From an uncultured Anaerobutyricum sp. (lineage in GTDB: Bacteria; Bacillota; Clostridia; Lachnospirales; Lachnospiraceae), in contig CAKREJ010000011.1 in NCBI GenBank assembly GCA_934317185.1, positions 1 through 28,630 of the forward strand: a stretch of DNA of 28,630 nucleotides. Direction: 5' to 3'. Position numbers and translations under genes: made by a program. Positions within the stretch are counted from its first letter, which is position 1; every line of letters begins with the position of its first letter. Shown in pieces: positions 1 to 7,480 of this stretch. The notes beneath the pieces were generated by a model. It saw only the letters and a program-made list of their open reading frames with translations, had not been told where the DNA came from and did no database searches.

Positions 1-15
1 TTTACCTCTGGAGCC

Positions 16-157
16 AACAGACAGAAAAAGAAAAAAGAAGCAGGTAGCAGATGTGACCTCGGAGCAAGTATTGGATGTGAACCTTTTCAGTGAGCATCCC
101 ATACGCAGCGACTACTGGCACAGATGTTACCTGCTTCTTTTTTCTTTTTCGTCCGTT
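16..157 (+). repeat. Structured inverted-repeat element, copy 1
   Basis: A 142-base near-palindrome. Ends are AACAGACAGAAAAA (16-29) and TTTTTCGTCCGTT (145-157). Inside them are 22-base arms (30-51 with 123-144) that pair at about 20 of 22 positions, then a core (52-122) starting TGTGACCTCGGAGCAAGTAT and ending CATACGCAGCGACTACTGGC plus ACA. In the core, 68-78 pairs with 94-104 (one T/C mismatch at 72/100), followed by a GA/GA 2x2 loop and a short AC/GT stem with a 7-base loop. The 5' CCTCGGAGCAA and 3' GCAGCGACTACTGG strands face each other as a large internal loop. The same architecture recurs at 362-502 with different arm sequences. I do not recognise the family. A structured RNA is more likely than a simple terminator or MITE, because core and ends are conserved while stems covary; the strand is inferred from the U-rich 3' side. 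Confidence 0.8.
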
Positions 158-165
158 ATACCAGC

Positions 166-361
166 AATTTCGTATTTTATGTTGGAAGAGGAAGGGGGCA
201 TGGAAGTGAGTGTGCTTTATTTCGTGTTCTTTCCGGTACTGATCTAGTGAAAAGATTAGACACCTTTTGTCTACTGGAGACTTTCTTTGATTGACTGCCA
301 TAATCTACTGGAGATTCCCCCGGTCTCCCTCAACTAATTTAATTCTCAGCTTCAATTTAAC
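166..361. other. Spacer between the two structured elements, with short direct repeats
   Basis: No credible gene is visible. The sequence after copy 1 (AATTTCGTATTTTATGTT, 166-183) resembles that after copy 2 (514-531, AATTCGTATTTTGTGTTA), so the duplicated unit includes about 25 bases of 3' flank. The spacer also has two copies of TCTACTGGAGA (270-280 and 304-314), 34 bases apart. CTACTGG also occurs in the conserved core of both elements. Confidence 0.55.
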
Positions 362-502
362 AACAGACAGAAAAATTCAAAAAGAGAGTAGGGTAAATGT
401 GACCTCGGAGCAAGTATGGAATGCAAGCTTTTTAGCAAGCATTTCATACGCAGCGACTACTGGCACATTTACCCTACTCTCTTTTTTGATTTTTCGTCCG
501 TT
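362..502 (+). repeat. Structured inverted-repeat element, copy 2
   Basis: A 141-base relative of the 16-157 element in the same orientation, with the same ends (362-375 and 490-502) and the same core motifs (398-417 and 445-464). Its 22-base arms (376-397 and 468-489) share only about 9 of 22 positions with copy 1 yet pair with each other at all but one position. The inner stem is 414-424 with 439-449, including one G-T pair, then an AA/AA 2x2 loop where copy 1 has GA/GA, then GCT/AGC closing a TTTT loop. It ends about 75 bases before topB, so it lies just upstream of the topB promoter. It could be an independent small RNA, a terminator for an upstream gene, or a non-autonomous mobile element. 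Function is unknown to me. Confidence 0.8.
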
Positions 503-527
503 TCTAATGAAGTAAATTCGTATTTTG

Positions 528-536
528 TGTTATACT
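528..536 (+). promoter_or_regulatory. Extended -10 promoter for topB
   Basis: TGTTATACT reads as an extended -10 (TG, one base, TATACT) about 43 bases before the topB start. No good -35 hexamer lies 16-18 bases upstream, which is compatible with an extended -10 promoter. It lies in the flank shared with copy 1, but the copy 1 flank lacks the TATACT. Confidence 0.45.
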
Positions 537-578
537 AGAAAATAGTATTATTTTGGATAGAAAATGGAGATTATATAG

Positions 579-2741
579 ATGAAAAAGTTAGTAATCGCAG
601 AGAAGCCATCTGTTGGAAGGGATATTGCCCGTGTGCTTGGCTGCAAACAGCAGGGGAAGAAGTATATTGAGGGAAATAACTACATTGTAACCTGGGGACT
701 GGGACATCTGGTAACGCTGGCGGACCCGGAAGGATATGATAAGAAGTTAAAGACATGGCGGATGGAAGATTTGCCGATGATGCCGGAGCGGTTTAAGTTG
801 GTGGTGATTCCGCAGACGAGAGGACAGTTTCAGGCAGTAAAGTCTTTGATTGAGAGAAAGGATGTCGGAGAGATTATTATTGCCACAGATGCCGGACGAG
901 AGGGCGAGTTGGTTGCGAGATGGATTCTGGCAAAGGCAGGGAATAAAAAGCCGCTAAAAAGATTATGGATATCTTCTGTAACGGATAAGGCGATTCGGGA
1001 AGGATTTGCACATCTTAAGAATGCGAAGGAATATGAGAATCTGTATCATGCCGCAACAGCGAGAGCAGAATCAGACTGGCTGGTTGGAATTAACGCAACA
1101 AGAGCGTTAACCTGTAAGTATAATGCACAGCTTTCATGCGGAAGGGTGCAGACACCTACGCTTGCAATGATTGCAGCAAGGGAAGAGGAAATACGTCATT
1201 TTACACCGAAGTCTTATTATGGATTACAGCTTACGGGACGGGGAGTTACTTTTGTCTGGAAGGATAAAAAGTCAGGAAGCTCTGCAACATTTTCTAAGGA
1301 AAAAGGTGAAGAAATTTACAGGAAGGTTTCCGGTAAGACGGCGGTTATCACTGAGGTGAAGAAGACGAAGAAAACTTCTCAGCCAGAAGGATTGTATGAT
1401 TTGACTGATCTTTCAAGAGATGCGAATCAGCGTTTCGGATTTTCAGCGAAGCAGACCTTAAATATTATGCAGAGTCTTTATGAACACCATAAGATATTGA
1501 CTTATCCAAGAACGGATTCCCGTTATCTGACAACAGATGTAGCGGAGACATTAAGAGAGCGTGTGGAGGCGATTGCGGTCGGCCCGTACCGAAGCTTTAC
1601 TAGTACCGTATTAAAAGGAAAGATTCTACCGAAAAAGTCCTTTGTAAATAATCAGAAAGTTTCGGATCACCATGCGATCATTCCAACAGAGCAGCCGGTT
1701 ATACTGGCACAGCTTTCTGTCGATGAGAGAAAGATTTTTGATCTTGTTGTCCGTAGATTCCTTGCGGTGTTATATCCTCCGTATGAATATGAGCAGACAA
1801 GGCTTACGCTTTCGTGTGAGGGAGAGACATTTTTTGCAGAGGGGAATATTACGTTAAACAGAGGATATAAAGAAGTCACTGTTTTAGAAGGAGAGGAAAG
1901 CGGAAAGGTATTTCCTGACTTAAAAGAGGGCGATAGCATAAAAGATTTTTCTCTGAAAAAGACAGAGGGAAAGACGAAGCCACCGGCAAGATTTACGGAA
2001 GGAACTTTATTAAAGGCAATGGAGAATCCGGTCAGATATATGCAGCAAAAGGACGCAAAAGCGGCGAAGACTTTGCAGGAGACTGGTGGGCTTGGAACGG
2101 TTGCGACCAGAGCAGATATTATTGATAAACTTTTCGGAAGTTATCTTATTGAAAAGAAAGAAAATGAAATATTTATCACAAGTAAAGCAAAACAGTTATT
2201 GTCTCTTGTACCGGAGGATTTAAAGAAGCCGGAACTTACTGCACAATGGGAGTCAAGATTATCTGCAATTGCGAAAGGAAAAGCAAGTGACAGGAAGTTT
2301 ATGCGTGAAATTGAAGGATACACAAAAGACCTTATGAAGCAGATTCAGAATGGAACAGGAACTTTCCGCCATGATAATCTGACGAACAAAGTTTGTCCGG
2401 AGTGTGGAAAGAAGCTCCTTTTAGTCAATGGAAAGCAGGGAAAGCTTTATGTTTGTCAGGATAGAGAGTGTGGATATAAGGAGCGTATTTCAAGACTGAC
2501 GAATGCCCGCTGTCCGGTCTGTCATAAGAAAATGGAGCTGATCGGTGCAAAAGATAAGCAGAAGTTTGTCTGTTCCTGCGGTCATAAAGAATCTATGCAG
2601 GCGTTTGAAAATCGTCGAAAGAAAGAGGGGGCAGGTGTTTCAAAGAAAGATGTGGCTAACTATATGAAGAAAATGAAAAAAGAAGAAAAACAGCCGCTTA
2701 ATAATGGATTAGCCGACGCACTTGCAAATTTAAAACTGTAA
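579..2741 (+). CDS. topB: DNA topoisomerase III (type IA)
   Basis: Type IA topoisomerase that passes single DNA strands through a transient 5'-phosphotyrosine break and helps resolve replication and recombination intermediates. The 720-residue product opens with the Toprim motif KLVIAEKPSVGRDIARVLG and has the acidic site ATDAGREGE at residues 102-110. The catalytic tyrosine is Y309 in LTYPRTDSRYLT. The C-terminal part, from about residue 606, holds Cys-rich ribbons (CPECGKK, CPVCHKK, CSCGHKE) typical of zinc-binding tails. Length matches chromosomal Firmicute TopB. The ATG has TGGAGA 8 bases upstream. The next gene begins 18 bases after its stop, so the two are probably cotranscribed. Plasmid or ICE TopB proteins are similar, but nothing nearby suggests a mobile element carrying this gene. 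Confidence 0.95.
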   Translation: MKKLVIAEKPSVGRDIARVLGCKQQGKKYIEGNNYIVTWGLGHLVTLADPEGYDKKLKTWRMEDLPMMPERFKLVVIPQTRGQFQAVKSLIERKDVGEIIIATDAGREGELVARWILAKAGNKKPLKRLWISSVTDKAIREGFAHLKNAKEYENLYHAATARAESDWLVGINATRALTCKYNAQLSCGRVQTPTLAMIAAREEEIRHFTPKSYYGLQLTGRGVTFVWKDKKSGSSATFSKEKGEEIYRKVSGKTAVITEVKKTKKTSQPEGLYDLTDLSRDANQRFGFSAKQTLNIMQSLYEHHKILTYPRTDSRYLTTDVAETLRERVEAIAVGPYRSFTSTVLKGKILPKKSFVNNQKVSDHHAIIPTEQPVILAQLSVDERKIFDLVVRRFLAVLYPPYEYEQTRLTLSCEGETFFAEGNITLNRGYKEVTVLEGEESGKVFPDLKEGDSIKDFSLKKTEGKTKPPARFTEGTLLKAMENPVRYMQQKDAKAAKTLQETGGLGTVATRADIIDKLFGSYLIEKKENEIFITSKAKQLLSLVPEDLKKPELTAQWESRLSAIAKGKASDRKFMREIEGYTKDLMKQIQNGTGTFRHDNLTNKVCPECGKKLLLVNGKQGKLYVCQDRECGYKERISRLTNARCPVCHKKMELIGAKDKQKFVCSCGHKESMQAFENRRKKEGAGVSKKDVANYMKKMKKEEKQPLNNGLADALANLKL

Positions 2742-2759
2742 AAAATGAGGATTTGATTT

Positions 2760-4268
2760 ATGAGATTTATGAATGGAAAAAAAATAATCTTAACTGCCTT
2801 GTTTTGTATGGCAATCTTATTTTGTGCCGGGAAAAAGGCAGAGGCGGCTTTTCCGTATGACATGGAGCAAAAGCCTGTGACAGCAACCTCCATACAGGAT
2901 GGAAAGGTTAGCGTTTATAATGATAAAAATTTAGAAAATCAAAAAACACAAATAGAGGGAGGAACGCTTAGGATAGAGGCTTACAAAGTAAGCGGAAACA
3001 GTATTTACGGAACTTATAAAAGTGGGAAAAGCTCCGGAGCAGGCTGGTTTTCTCTTAATACCTTTGTTGTGAATCCCAAATATAAAAGTGTATATGCGAC
3101 CGTGCGGGATGGGATGCACATTTATACCGACAGCAGCTTTTCAGAAGTACAGACAACCATTAAAAAATACAGTGGGATTATTGTGATTAGCAAGACCGGA
3201 ACAAAGAGACAGGTTATTTGCGATAAAAAAGATCATTATGAGATTGGATGGATGACAGAAGGAGCTTTCTCGAATACCCTTTTATATGACGGAAGAGAAA
3301 AGCAGGCTTTAGCAGATGGCATCTATAAAATTCGATGTGGATATCAGAATGATAAAAAGGAAACTAAGCAAGATCAGAGTGCAATGGAAATGTATCCGGA
3401 ATATACATTTAAGTTATTGCATACGACGAGAAATCAGTATTATATTCAAAATACAGAAGATGGAAAGTACCTTTTAGTAACCTTTAAAAAAGAAGGGGAC
3501 AAGAAAGAAAAAGGAAGTGTCGGAAAGTATGTTGTTTGTTGGACAGAGAAACCGGAGGAAGACGGTGGATTGTTTGAGTTGCAGCGTATGAATGACTTAT
3601 TTTCTATTCAGAATGTAAAAAGCAGATATTTTGTTGCACAGTCTGCAGCTACAGAAACAAACAGTGAAGAAGCATCCTTTACCTTAGAAAAGGGCAGAAG
3701 CACACAGGAAACGCATTGGCGGATTCGTGCGGCACAGAAAATGAGTAATACAAAGAAACCATTTGTAATTACTCAGTATGACCCGGAATGGTGTGCGACA
3801 CCATATGGGGGAGGAGGCTGTATGGGAACTGCCGGCTGCGGAGTTCTGGCAACAGTGAATGCTGTTTATGCACTAACAGGTCAGTATATGGATGTGATGG
3901 AGCTTGCCAATTATGCTGTTGAGAAAAATTATCGCATTGTCGGAAGTGGAACAGATGATGGAATATTTAAAGCGGCAGCCAAAAAATACGGACAGAAATA
4001 TGGTTTTGCGTGGGACGGTGCAAGTGGAAGTATTGATGTATTAAAGAAAAAGCTAAAGGCAGGAGACACAGCGATTGTTCATGTACAGGGACACTATGTT
4101 TCTATCTCTGATTATAATAAAAAAACAAAGAAATATCTTTTATTAGACTCGAACTATCTGCCAAAGCGTGCAACATCAGCATTTGGTGACTGGATTAAGG
4201 TAGACAGGCTTTTGTCCGGAGCGTTAGAATCTCAATATTTTTATTTCTTTAAGTTAGATGCAAGGTAA
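2760..4268 (+). CDS. Secreted C39-like cysteine peptidase with SH3-like and ricin-like regions
   Basis: A 502-residue exported protein. The signal peptide (hydrophobic residues about 8-24) ends near KAEA-AFP. Two repeated beta-rich segments (about 45-105 and 110-175, the second ending in GWMTEGAF) look SH3-like. Residues about 185-330 resemble a ricin-type beta-trefoil (YYIQNTEDGKYLL, LFSIQNVKSRYFVAQ). The C-terminal part matches the peptidase_C39_2 family: C360 in GTAGCGVLA, H445 in VQGHYVSI and D463 in LLLDSNY form a likely catalytic triad. It probably cleaves peptides or cell-wall cross-links outside the cell; the substrate is unknown. There is no ABC transporter fused or adjacent, so it is not a classical bacteriocin exporter peptidase. 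The start has GAGG 9 bases upstream; an in-frame ATG follows three codons later. Confidence 0.75.
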   Translation: MRFMNGKKIILTALFCMAILFCAGKKAEAAFPYDMEQKPVTATSIQDGKVSVYNDKNLENQKTQIEGGTLRIEAYKVSGNSIYGTYKSGKSSGAGWFSLNTFVVNPKYKSVYATVRDGMHIYTDSSFSEVQTTIKKYSGIIVISKTGTKRQVICDKKDHYEIGWMTEGAFSNTLLYDGREKQALADGIYKIRCGYQNDKKETKQDQSAMEMYPEYTFKLLHTTRNQYYIQNTEDGKYLLVTFKKEGDKKEKGSVGKYVVCWTEKPEEDGGLFELQRMNDLFSIQNVKSRYFVAQSAATETNSEEASFTLEKGRSTQETHWRIRAAQKMSNTKKPFVITQYDPEWCATPYGGGGCMGTAGCGVLATVNAVYALTGQYMDVMELANYAVEKNYRIVGSGTDDGIFKAAAKKYGQKYGFAWDGASGSIDVLKKKLKAGDTAIVHVQGHYVSISDYNKKTKKYLLLDSNYLPKRATSAFGDWIKVDRLLSGALESQYFYFFKLDAR

Positions 4269-4332
4269 TTTCATTCGAGTAAAATGTAATGCGGCAACAG
4301 ATACTAAGCTAAAATGAAATAGGAATAGGAAA

Positions 4333-6033
4333 ATGAAAAATAAAGAAGATTTAAAAAAGGAACTCATTAAAATTGATCATAAAAGTTATGGAATGTATAA
4401 GACGCTTGGGAACAGTTACAGCTTTGGTAATTATATCTTGCATATCGATCATGTACAGGGAGATCCGTTTGCCTCACCATCAAGACTTCGTTTTGAGGTA
4501 AAAAAAGAACGACATGGTTTTCCGGAGGAATATTATAAAGAAAAACATCGCAGATTCGCATTAGAAGATCAGGTGCTTCGTAGATTTTTGTATCAGCTAA
4601 GACAGATGGATAAAGGCTTTATGGGTTCCGGTAAGAGCGGAAGAATTACAACCTGTCCGGCAAATCAGACGGTGCAGGAGAGGATAGCGGTAATCTTTTC
4701 AAAAGAGCAGATGGAACTTCGTTTTGAGATGGGATTTCCGGCAAGAGGAAGAACTATTATGGCGAAGGAAATGCAGAAGCTTGTTTTTGAGATTTTGCCA
4801 CAGTTAGCAGAGAATACGCTTTTTTACCGCAATTGGGATACAAAAAATAAAGAACATCTCAAACAGGCAATTTTTCTTGCAGATGATCAGAAAGCACTCC
4901 GGGAAGAATTAAAGAAAAGAAATCTCACAGCCTTTGTGGCAGATGGAGCTGTTTTACCAAGAGAAAGCGGTATTTCCGACAGACCGATGCGGGGAGCTGT
5001 CCCTTTTTCTTCTCCAGAATCAATGAAAATAGAGCTGGAACTGCCGCATAAAGGAAGAATTGCCGGAATGGGTATTCCAGAAGGAATTACAGTGATCGTC
5101 GGTGGAGGCTATCACGGAAAGTCCACCTTGTTAAAGGCATTAGAGCAGGGGGTATATGATCATATTGCAGGAGATGGAAGAGAGTATGTTGTGGCTGATA
5201 ACAGTGGAGTGAAAATCCGTGCCGAGGACGGTCGAAGTGTTTTACACACAGACATCTCGTTGTTTATCAATCATCTTCCGGCAGGGCAGGATACTACAGA
5301 TTTCTCTTCAGAGAATGCAAGCGGAAGCACTTCACAGGCAGCAAATCTTATTGAGGCAGTCGAGGCAGGAGCAAAGCTTTTACTTTTAGATGAAGATACT
5401 TCGGCGACAAACTTTATGATTCGTGACAAAGTCATGGCCAGGCTGGTATCTGATGAAAAAGAGCCGATCACAACATTGCTTCGGCATATTCGGGGAATTT
5501 ATAAAGAACTGGGAATATCCTTTGTTATCGTAGTGGGAAGCTCCGGAGATTATTTATCTGTGGCGGACCAGGTATTGCAGATGGATCATTATAAAGTAAA
5601 GGATGTTACACAGGAGGCAAAAGCAATCTGTGAGGAATGTAATATTGCGGGAGCGTATGCGGAAACCAAAATAAAAATGCCGGTATTTTCCCGTAAATTA
5701 AATCCGGTGAAGGCAGGAAGACGTAAAATAAAATCAATGGGAACAGATACTGTCTTAATTGACCGGGAGGCGATTGATGTCAGATATCTGGAACAAATCT
5801 CAGAAAGCGGGCAGACAACCGCACTGGCATATATGATGGGCTGGATTCTTGATAATGTAAAGTCACAAGAGGAGCTTTCGCATCTGGCAGAAAGAATATA
5901 TAACATGATAGAGAAGCAGGGAATGGAAGCAGTAATACCTGCAAATTATTCTGCGGGACATCCCGTTTTACCAAGAAAGCAGGAGCTGTATGCCTGCCTT
6001 AGCCGGTATAGAAGTGCAAAGATTGTTCGTTAA
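4333..6033 (+). CDS. ABC-class P-loop ATPase of unknown function (PF09818-like)
   Basis: A 566-residue soluble protein. The ATPase core has a Walker A at GGGYHGKST (257-265, K263), a signature-like ASGSTSQAA segment near residue 330, and a Walker B LLLLDEDTSATNF with D353 and E354. The N-terminal 220 residues are a separate domain beginning with a GNYILHIDHVQGDPFASPSRLRF motif characteristic, as I recall, of the stand-alone ATPases annotated as predicted ATPase of the ABC class. A trypanosome relative, MRB1590, binds RNA, but the bacterial role is not established. There are no membrane segments or transporter partners. It follows the C39 peptidase gene by 64 bases and has an AGGAATAGGAAA ribosome-binding region before the ATG. 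A role in nucleic acid handling alongside topB is only a guess. Confidence 0.8.
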   Translation: MKNKEDLKKELIKIDHKSYGMYKTLGNSYSFGNYILHIDHVQGDPFASPSRLRFEVKKERHGFPEEYYKEKHRRFALEDQVLRRFLYQLRQMDKGFMGSGKSGRITTCPANQTVQERIAVIFSKEQMELRFEMGFPARGRTIMAKEMQKLVFEILPQLAENTLFYRNWDTKNKEHLKQAIFLADDQKALREELKKRNLTAFVADGAVLPRESGISDRPMRGAVPFSSPESMKIELELPHKGRIAGMGIPEGITVIVGGGYHGKSTLLKALEQGVYDHIAGDGREYVVADNSGVKIRAEDGRSVLHTDISLFINHLPAGQDTTDFSSENASGSTSQAANLIEAVEAGAKLLLLDEDTSATNFMIRDKVMARLVSDEKEPITTLLRHIRGIYKELGISFVIVVGSSGDYLSVADQVLQMDHYKVKDVTQEAKAICEECNIAGAYAETKIKMPVFSRKLNPVKAGRRKIKSMGTDTVLIDREAIDVRYLEQISESGQTTALAYMMGWILDNVKSQEELSHLAERIYNMIEKQGMEAVIPANYSAGHPVLPRKQELYACLSRYRSAKIVR

Positions 6034-6044
6034 AAAGCAATAAG

Positions 6045-6060
6045 AAATCTATGTAGATTT
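6045..6060. promoter_or_regulatory. Inverted repeat overlapping the -35 of the lipoprotein promoter
   Basis: AAATCTA and TAGATTT flank a TG centre (6045-6060), and the last T is the first base of the TTGTGA -35 hexamer. The placement would suit an operator, but no regulator is identified. As an RNA hairpin the stem could be only about 5 bp. Confidence 0.25.
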
Positions 6061-6088
6061 TGTGAAAATAATTGTGAAAGCGTATAAT
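6060..6088 (+). promoter_or_regulatory. Sigma-A type promoter for the trigger-factor-like lipoprotein
   Basis: TTGTGA (6060-6065), a 17-base spacer and a perfect TATAAT (6083-6088). The predicted start near 6095 leaves an untranslated leader of about 118 bases before the ATG at 6213. Confidence 0.75.
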
Positions 6089-6110
6089 TAATGTTAAAGT
6101 AGAATAGATA

Positions 6111-6130
6111 GAATGGGTTAATAACCATTC
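6111..6130. promoter_or_regulatory. Near-palindrome in the lipoprotein 5' leader
   Basis: GAATGGGTTAATAACCATTC is an imperfect palindrome (GAATGG and CCATTC around an AT-rich centre), about 17 bases after the predicted transcription start. It could be a repressor site or a leader hairpin. It lacks a T run, so a terminator is unlikely. Confidence 0.35.
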
Positions 6131-6212
6131 GATATTTTCAGAATTTTTTGTTTGATCTGATGTCAGAGACGAAGAAACAGATTCTACAGCAATTGCATAA
6201 AAGGAGATTGTT

Positions 6213-7319
6213 ATGATGAGGAAAAAGATATTTATTGCAACGGCAGTTCTTGCATCCATTTGTATGTTAGGTGGCTGTGCTACCTCAAAGTCAGGGAAGA
6301 AGGCAGCGGAAGCTACGACGGAAACAACACAGGTACAGATAACACCGGTCGATCTGAATGCATCAGAATATGTGAAGCTTGGTCAGTATAAAGGACTTAC
6401 TATTAAGGGGGCTTCTACGAAGGTAACGAATCAGGATGTGGAAGACAAAGTGAGTGAATTGGCGCAGGATTATATCGAGTACAAAGAGATAACGAAGCGT
6501 GATACAGTTCAGAAGGATGATTACCTTAATGTAGATTATACAACAACAGTAGATGGAAAGAAGAGTGATGATTACTCGGATAGCAATCTGGATATTCATT
6601 TAGGTGATGGAAGTCTTAATGTCGATGAAGATGTGGATGTCGATGATAAGCTTATCGGAGCGAAGGTTGGCGATACCGTAGAAGTGGAATTTACCTTCCC
6701 GGAAGATTATGACGATACCTCTATGGCAGGGAAAAAATGTGTTATGGAGATTTCTATCAACATGATCGAGAAGGAAGTTATTCCGGAAGTGAATGATGCT
6801 TTTATAAAGAAAAATACAGAGTATAAAACATTAAAACAATATAAAAAGCAGGTAAGAGATGAGCTTATGAGCGAAAAGAAGTCTGAGGCAGAACAGACGA
6901 ATCAGGAAACACTCTGGAATAAGATTATGGATAATGCAACACAGCTCAAAGACTTTTCCGATACAGACATCAAGCAGGAGCTTAAGAATATCAAAGCAGA
7001 GAACAAAGAGATGGCAGAGTATTTTGGTATGAGTGTAAGTGACTTTATTCAGCAGTATTATGAGATGTCACTCGAAGATTATGCCAAAGAAAATCTTAAG
7101 AAACAGTGTGTTCAGGACTTGCTTTTAAAAGAGAATAAAGTCGAAGTAACCGATGCAGATATAGAAAAAGAGATCAAGTATTATATTGATGAGTTAGGAT
7201 ATGAAAACAAAAAGGCTGTCCTTGAAGCGATACCTGAAGAAGAGATTCGTTCAGAATTAGAATTTACAAAGCTTATGGATGTTTTGATGAAGAATACGAC
7301 GATTCAGGAAGCAAAATAA
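6213..7319 (+). CDS. Trigger-factor-like lipoprotein (FKBP-type domain plus trigger factor C-terminal region)
   Basis: A 368-residue protein exported as a lipoprotein: signal peptide followed by the lipobox MLGGC with C22 as the lipidated cysteine. A Thr/Glu-rich linker leads to an FKBP-like domain (about 90-195: DYLNVDYTTTVDGK, LIGAKVGDTVEVEFTFPEDY, and the closing VMEISINMIEKE). A helical region like the trigger factor C-terminal domain follows (about 200-365). Bacterial trigger factor is normally cytosolic and has an N-terminal ribosome-binding domain, absent here. This form should act outside the membrane as a foldase or peptidyl-prolyl isomerase, a role like PrsA. The FKBP loop is very acidic (VDEDVDVDD), so isomerase activity is uncertain. 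AAGGAG lies 6 bases before the first of two tandem ATG codons. Confidence 0.8.
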   Translation: MMRKKIFIATAVLASICMLGGCATSKSGKKAAEATTETTQVQITPVDLNASEYVKLGQYKGLTIKGASTKVTNQDVEDKVSELAQDYIEYKEITKRDTVQKDDYLNVDYTTTVDGKKSDDYSDSNLDIHLGDGSLNVDEDVDVDDKLIGAKVGDTVEVEFTFPEDYDDTSMAGKKCVMEISINMIEKEVIPEVNDAFIKKNTEYKTLKQYKKQVRDELMSEKKSEAEQTNQETLWNKIMDNATQLKDFSDTDIKQELKNIKAENKEMAEYFGMSVSDFIQQYYEMSLEDYAKENLKKQCVQDLLLKENKVEVTDADIEKEIKYYIDELGYENKKAVLEAIPEEEIRSELEFTKLMDVLMKNTTIQEAK

Positions 7320-7344
7320 AATACAGTTCTTTATCAAAAAAGAC

Positions 7345-7373
7345 TTGCATTCATATTCCGTTTATGATAGAAT
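7345..7373 (+). promoter_or_regulatory. Promoter of tRNA-Leu
   Basis: TTGCAT (7345-7350), a 17-base spacer and TAGAAT (7368-7373), 12 bases before the tRNA 5' end. Confidence 0.7.
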
Positions 7374-7385
7374 TGATATTCGTAA

Positions 7386-7470
7386 GCGGATATGGCGGAA
7401 TTGGCAGACGCGCTAGATTCAGGTTCTAGTGAGCATTACGCTCATGCAAGTTCAAGTCTTGTTATCCGCA
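7386..7470 (+). tRNA. tRNA-Leu (anticodon CAG)
   Basis: An 85-base class II tRNA. The acceptor GCGGATA (7386-7392) pairs with TATCCGC (7463-7469), with discriminator A at 7470; CCA is not encoded. The anticodon stem CTAGA/TCTAG closes the loop TTCAGGT, giving anticodon CAG at 7420-7422, which reads CUG. The long variable arm (GAGC/GCTC) is the class II hallmark, and the T loop TTCAAGT is canonical. It stands alone, with its own promoter and terminator. Confidence 0.95.
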
Positions 7471-7480
7471 TTACAAAGAG

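Noticed and set aside
16..502. CRISPR array or simple terminators as explanation of the repeats
   Set aside because: There are only two copies with a 346-base pitch and large internal symmetry, so not CRISPR. A plain terminator would not need a conserved 70-base core or conserved ends.
1..578. Short reading frames of 60-99 codons on both strands in the repeat region
   Set aside because: They run through the palindromic arms and spacers, lack ribosome binding sites and have no protein-like composition; they are by-products of the inverted repeats.
579..2741. topB as part of an integrative element
   Set aside because: No relaxase, conjugation, integrase or attachment site is visible in the flanks, and the neighbours look like ordinary chromosomal genes.
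4268..4320. ATTTCATT/AATGAAAT inverted repeat between the peptidase and ATPase genes
   Set aside because: Only 8 AT-rich base pairs over a wide spacing with no T run; too weak to call a terminator or operator.
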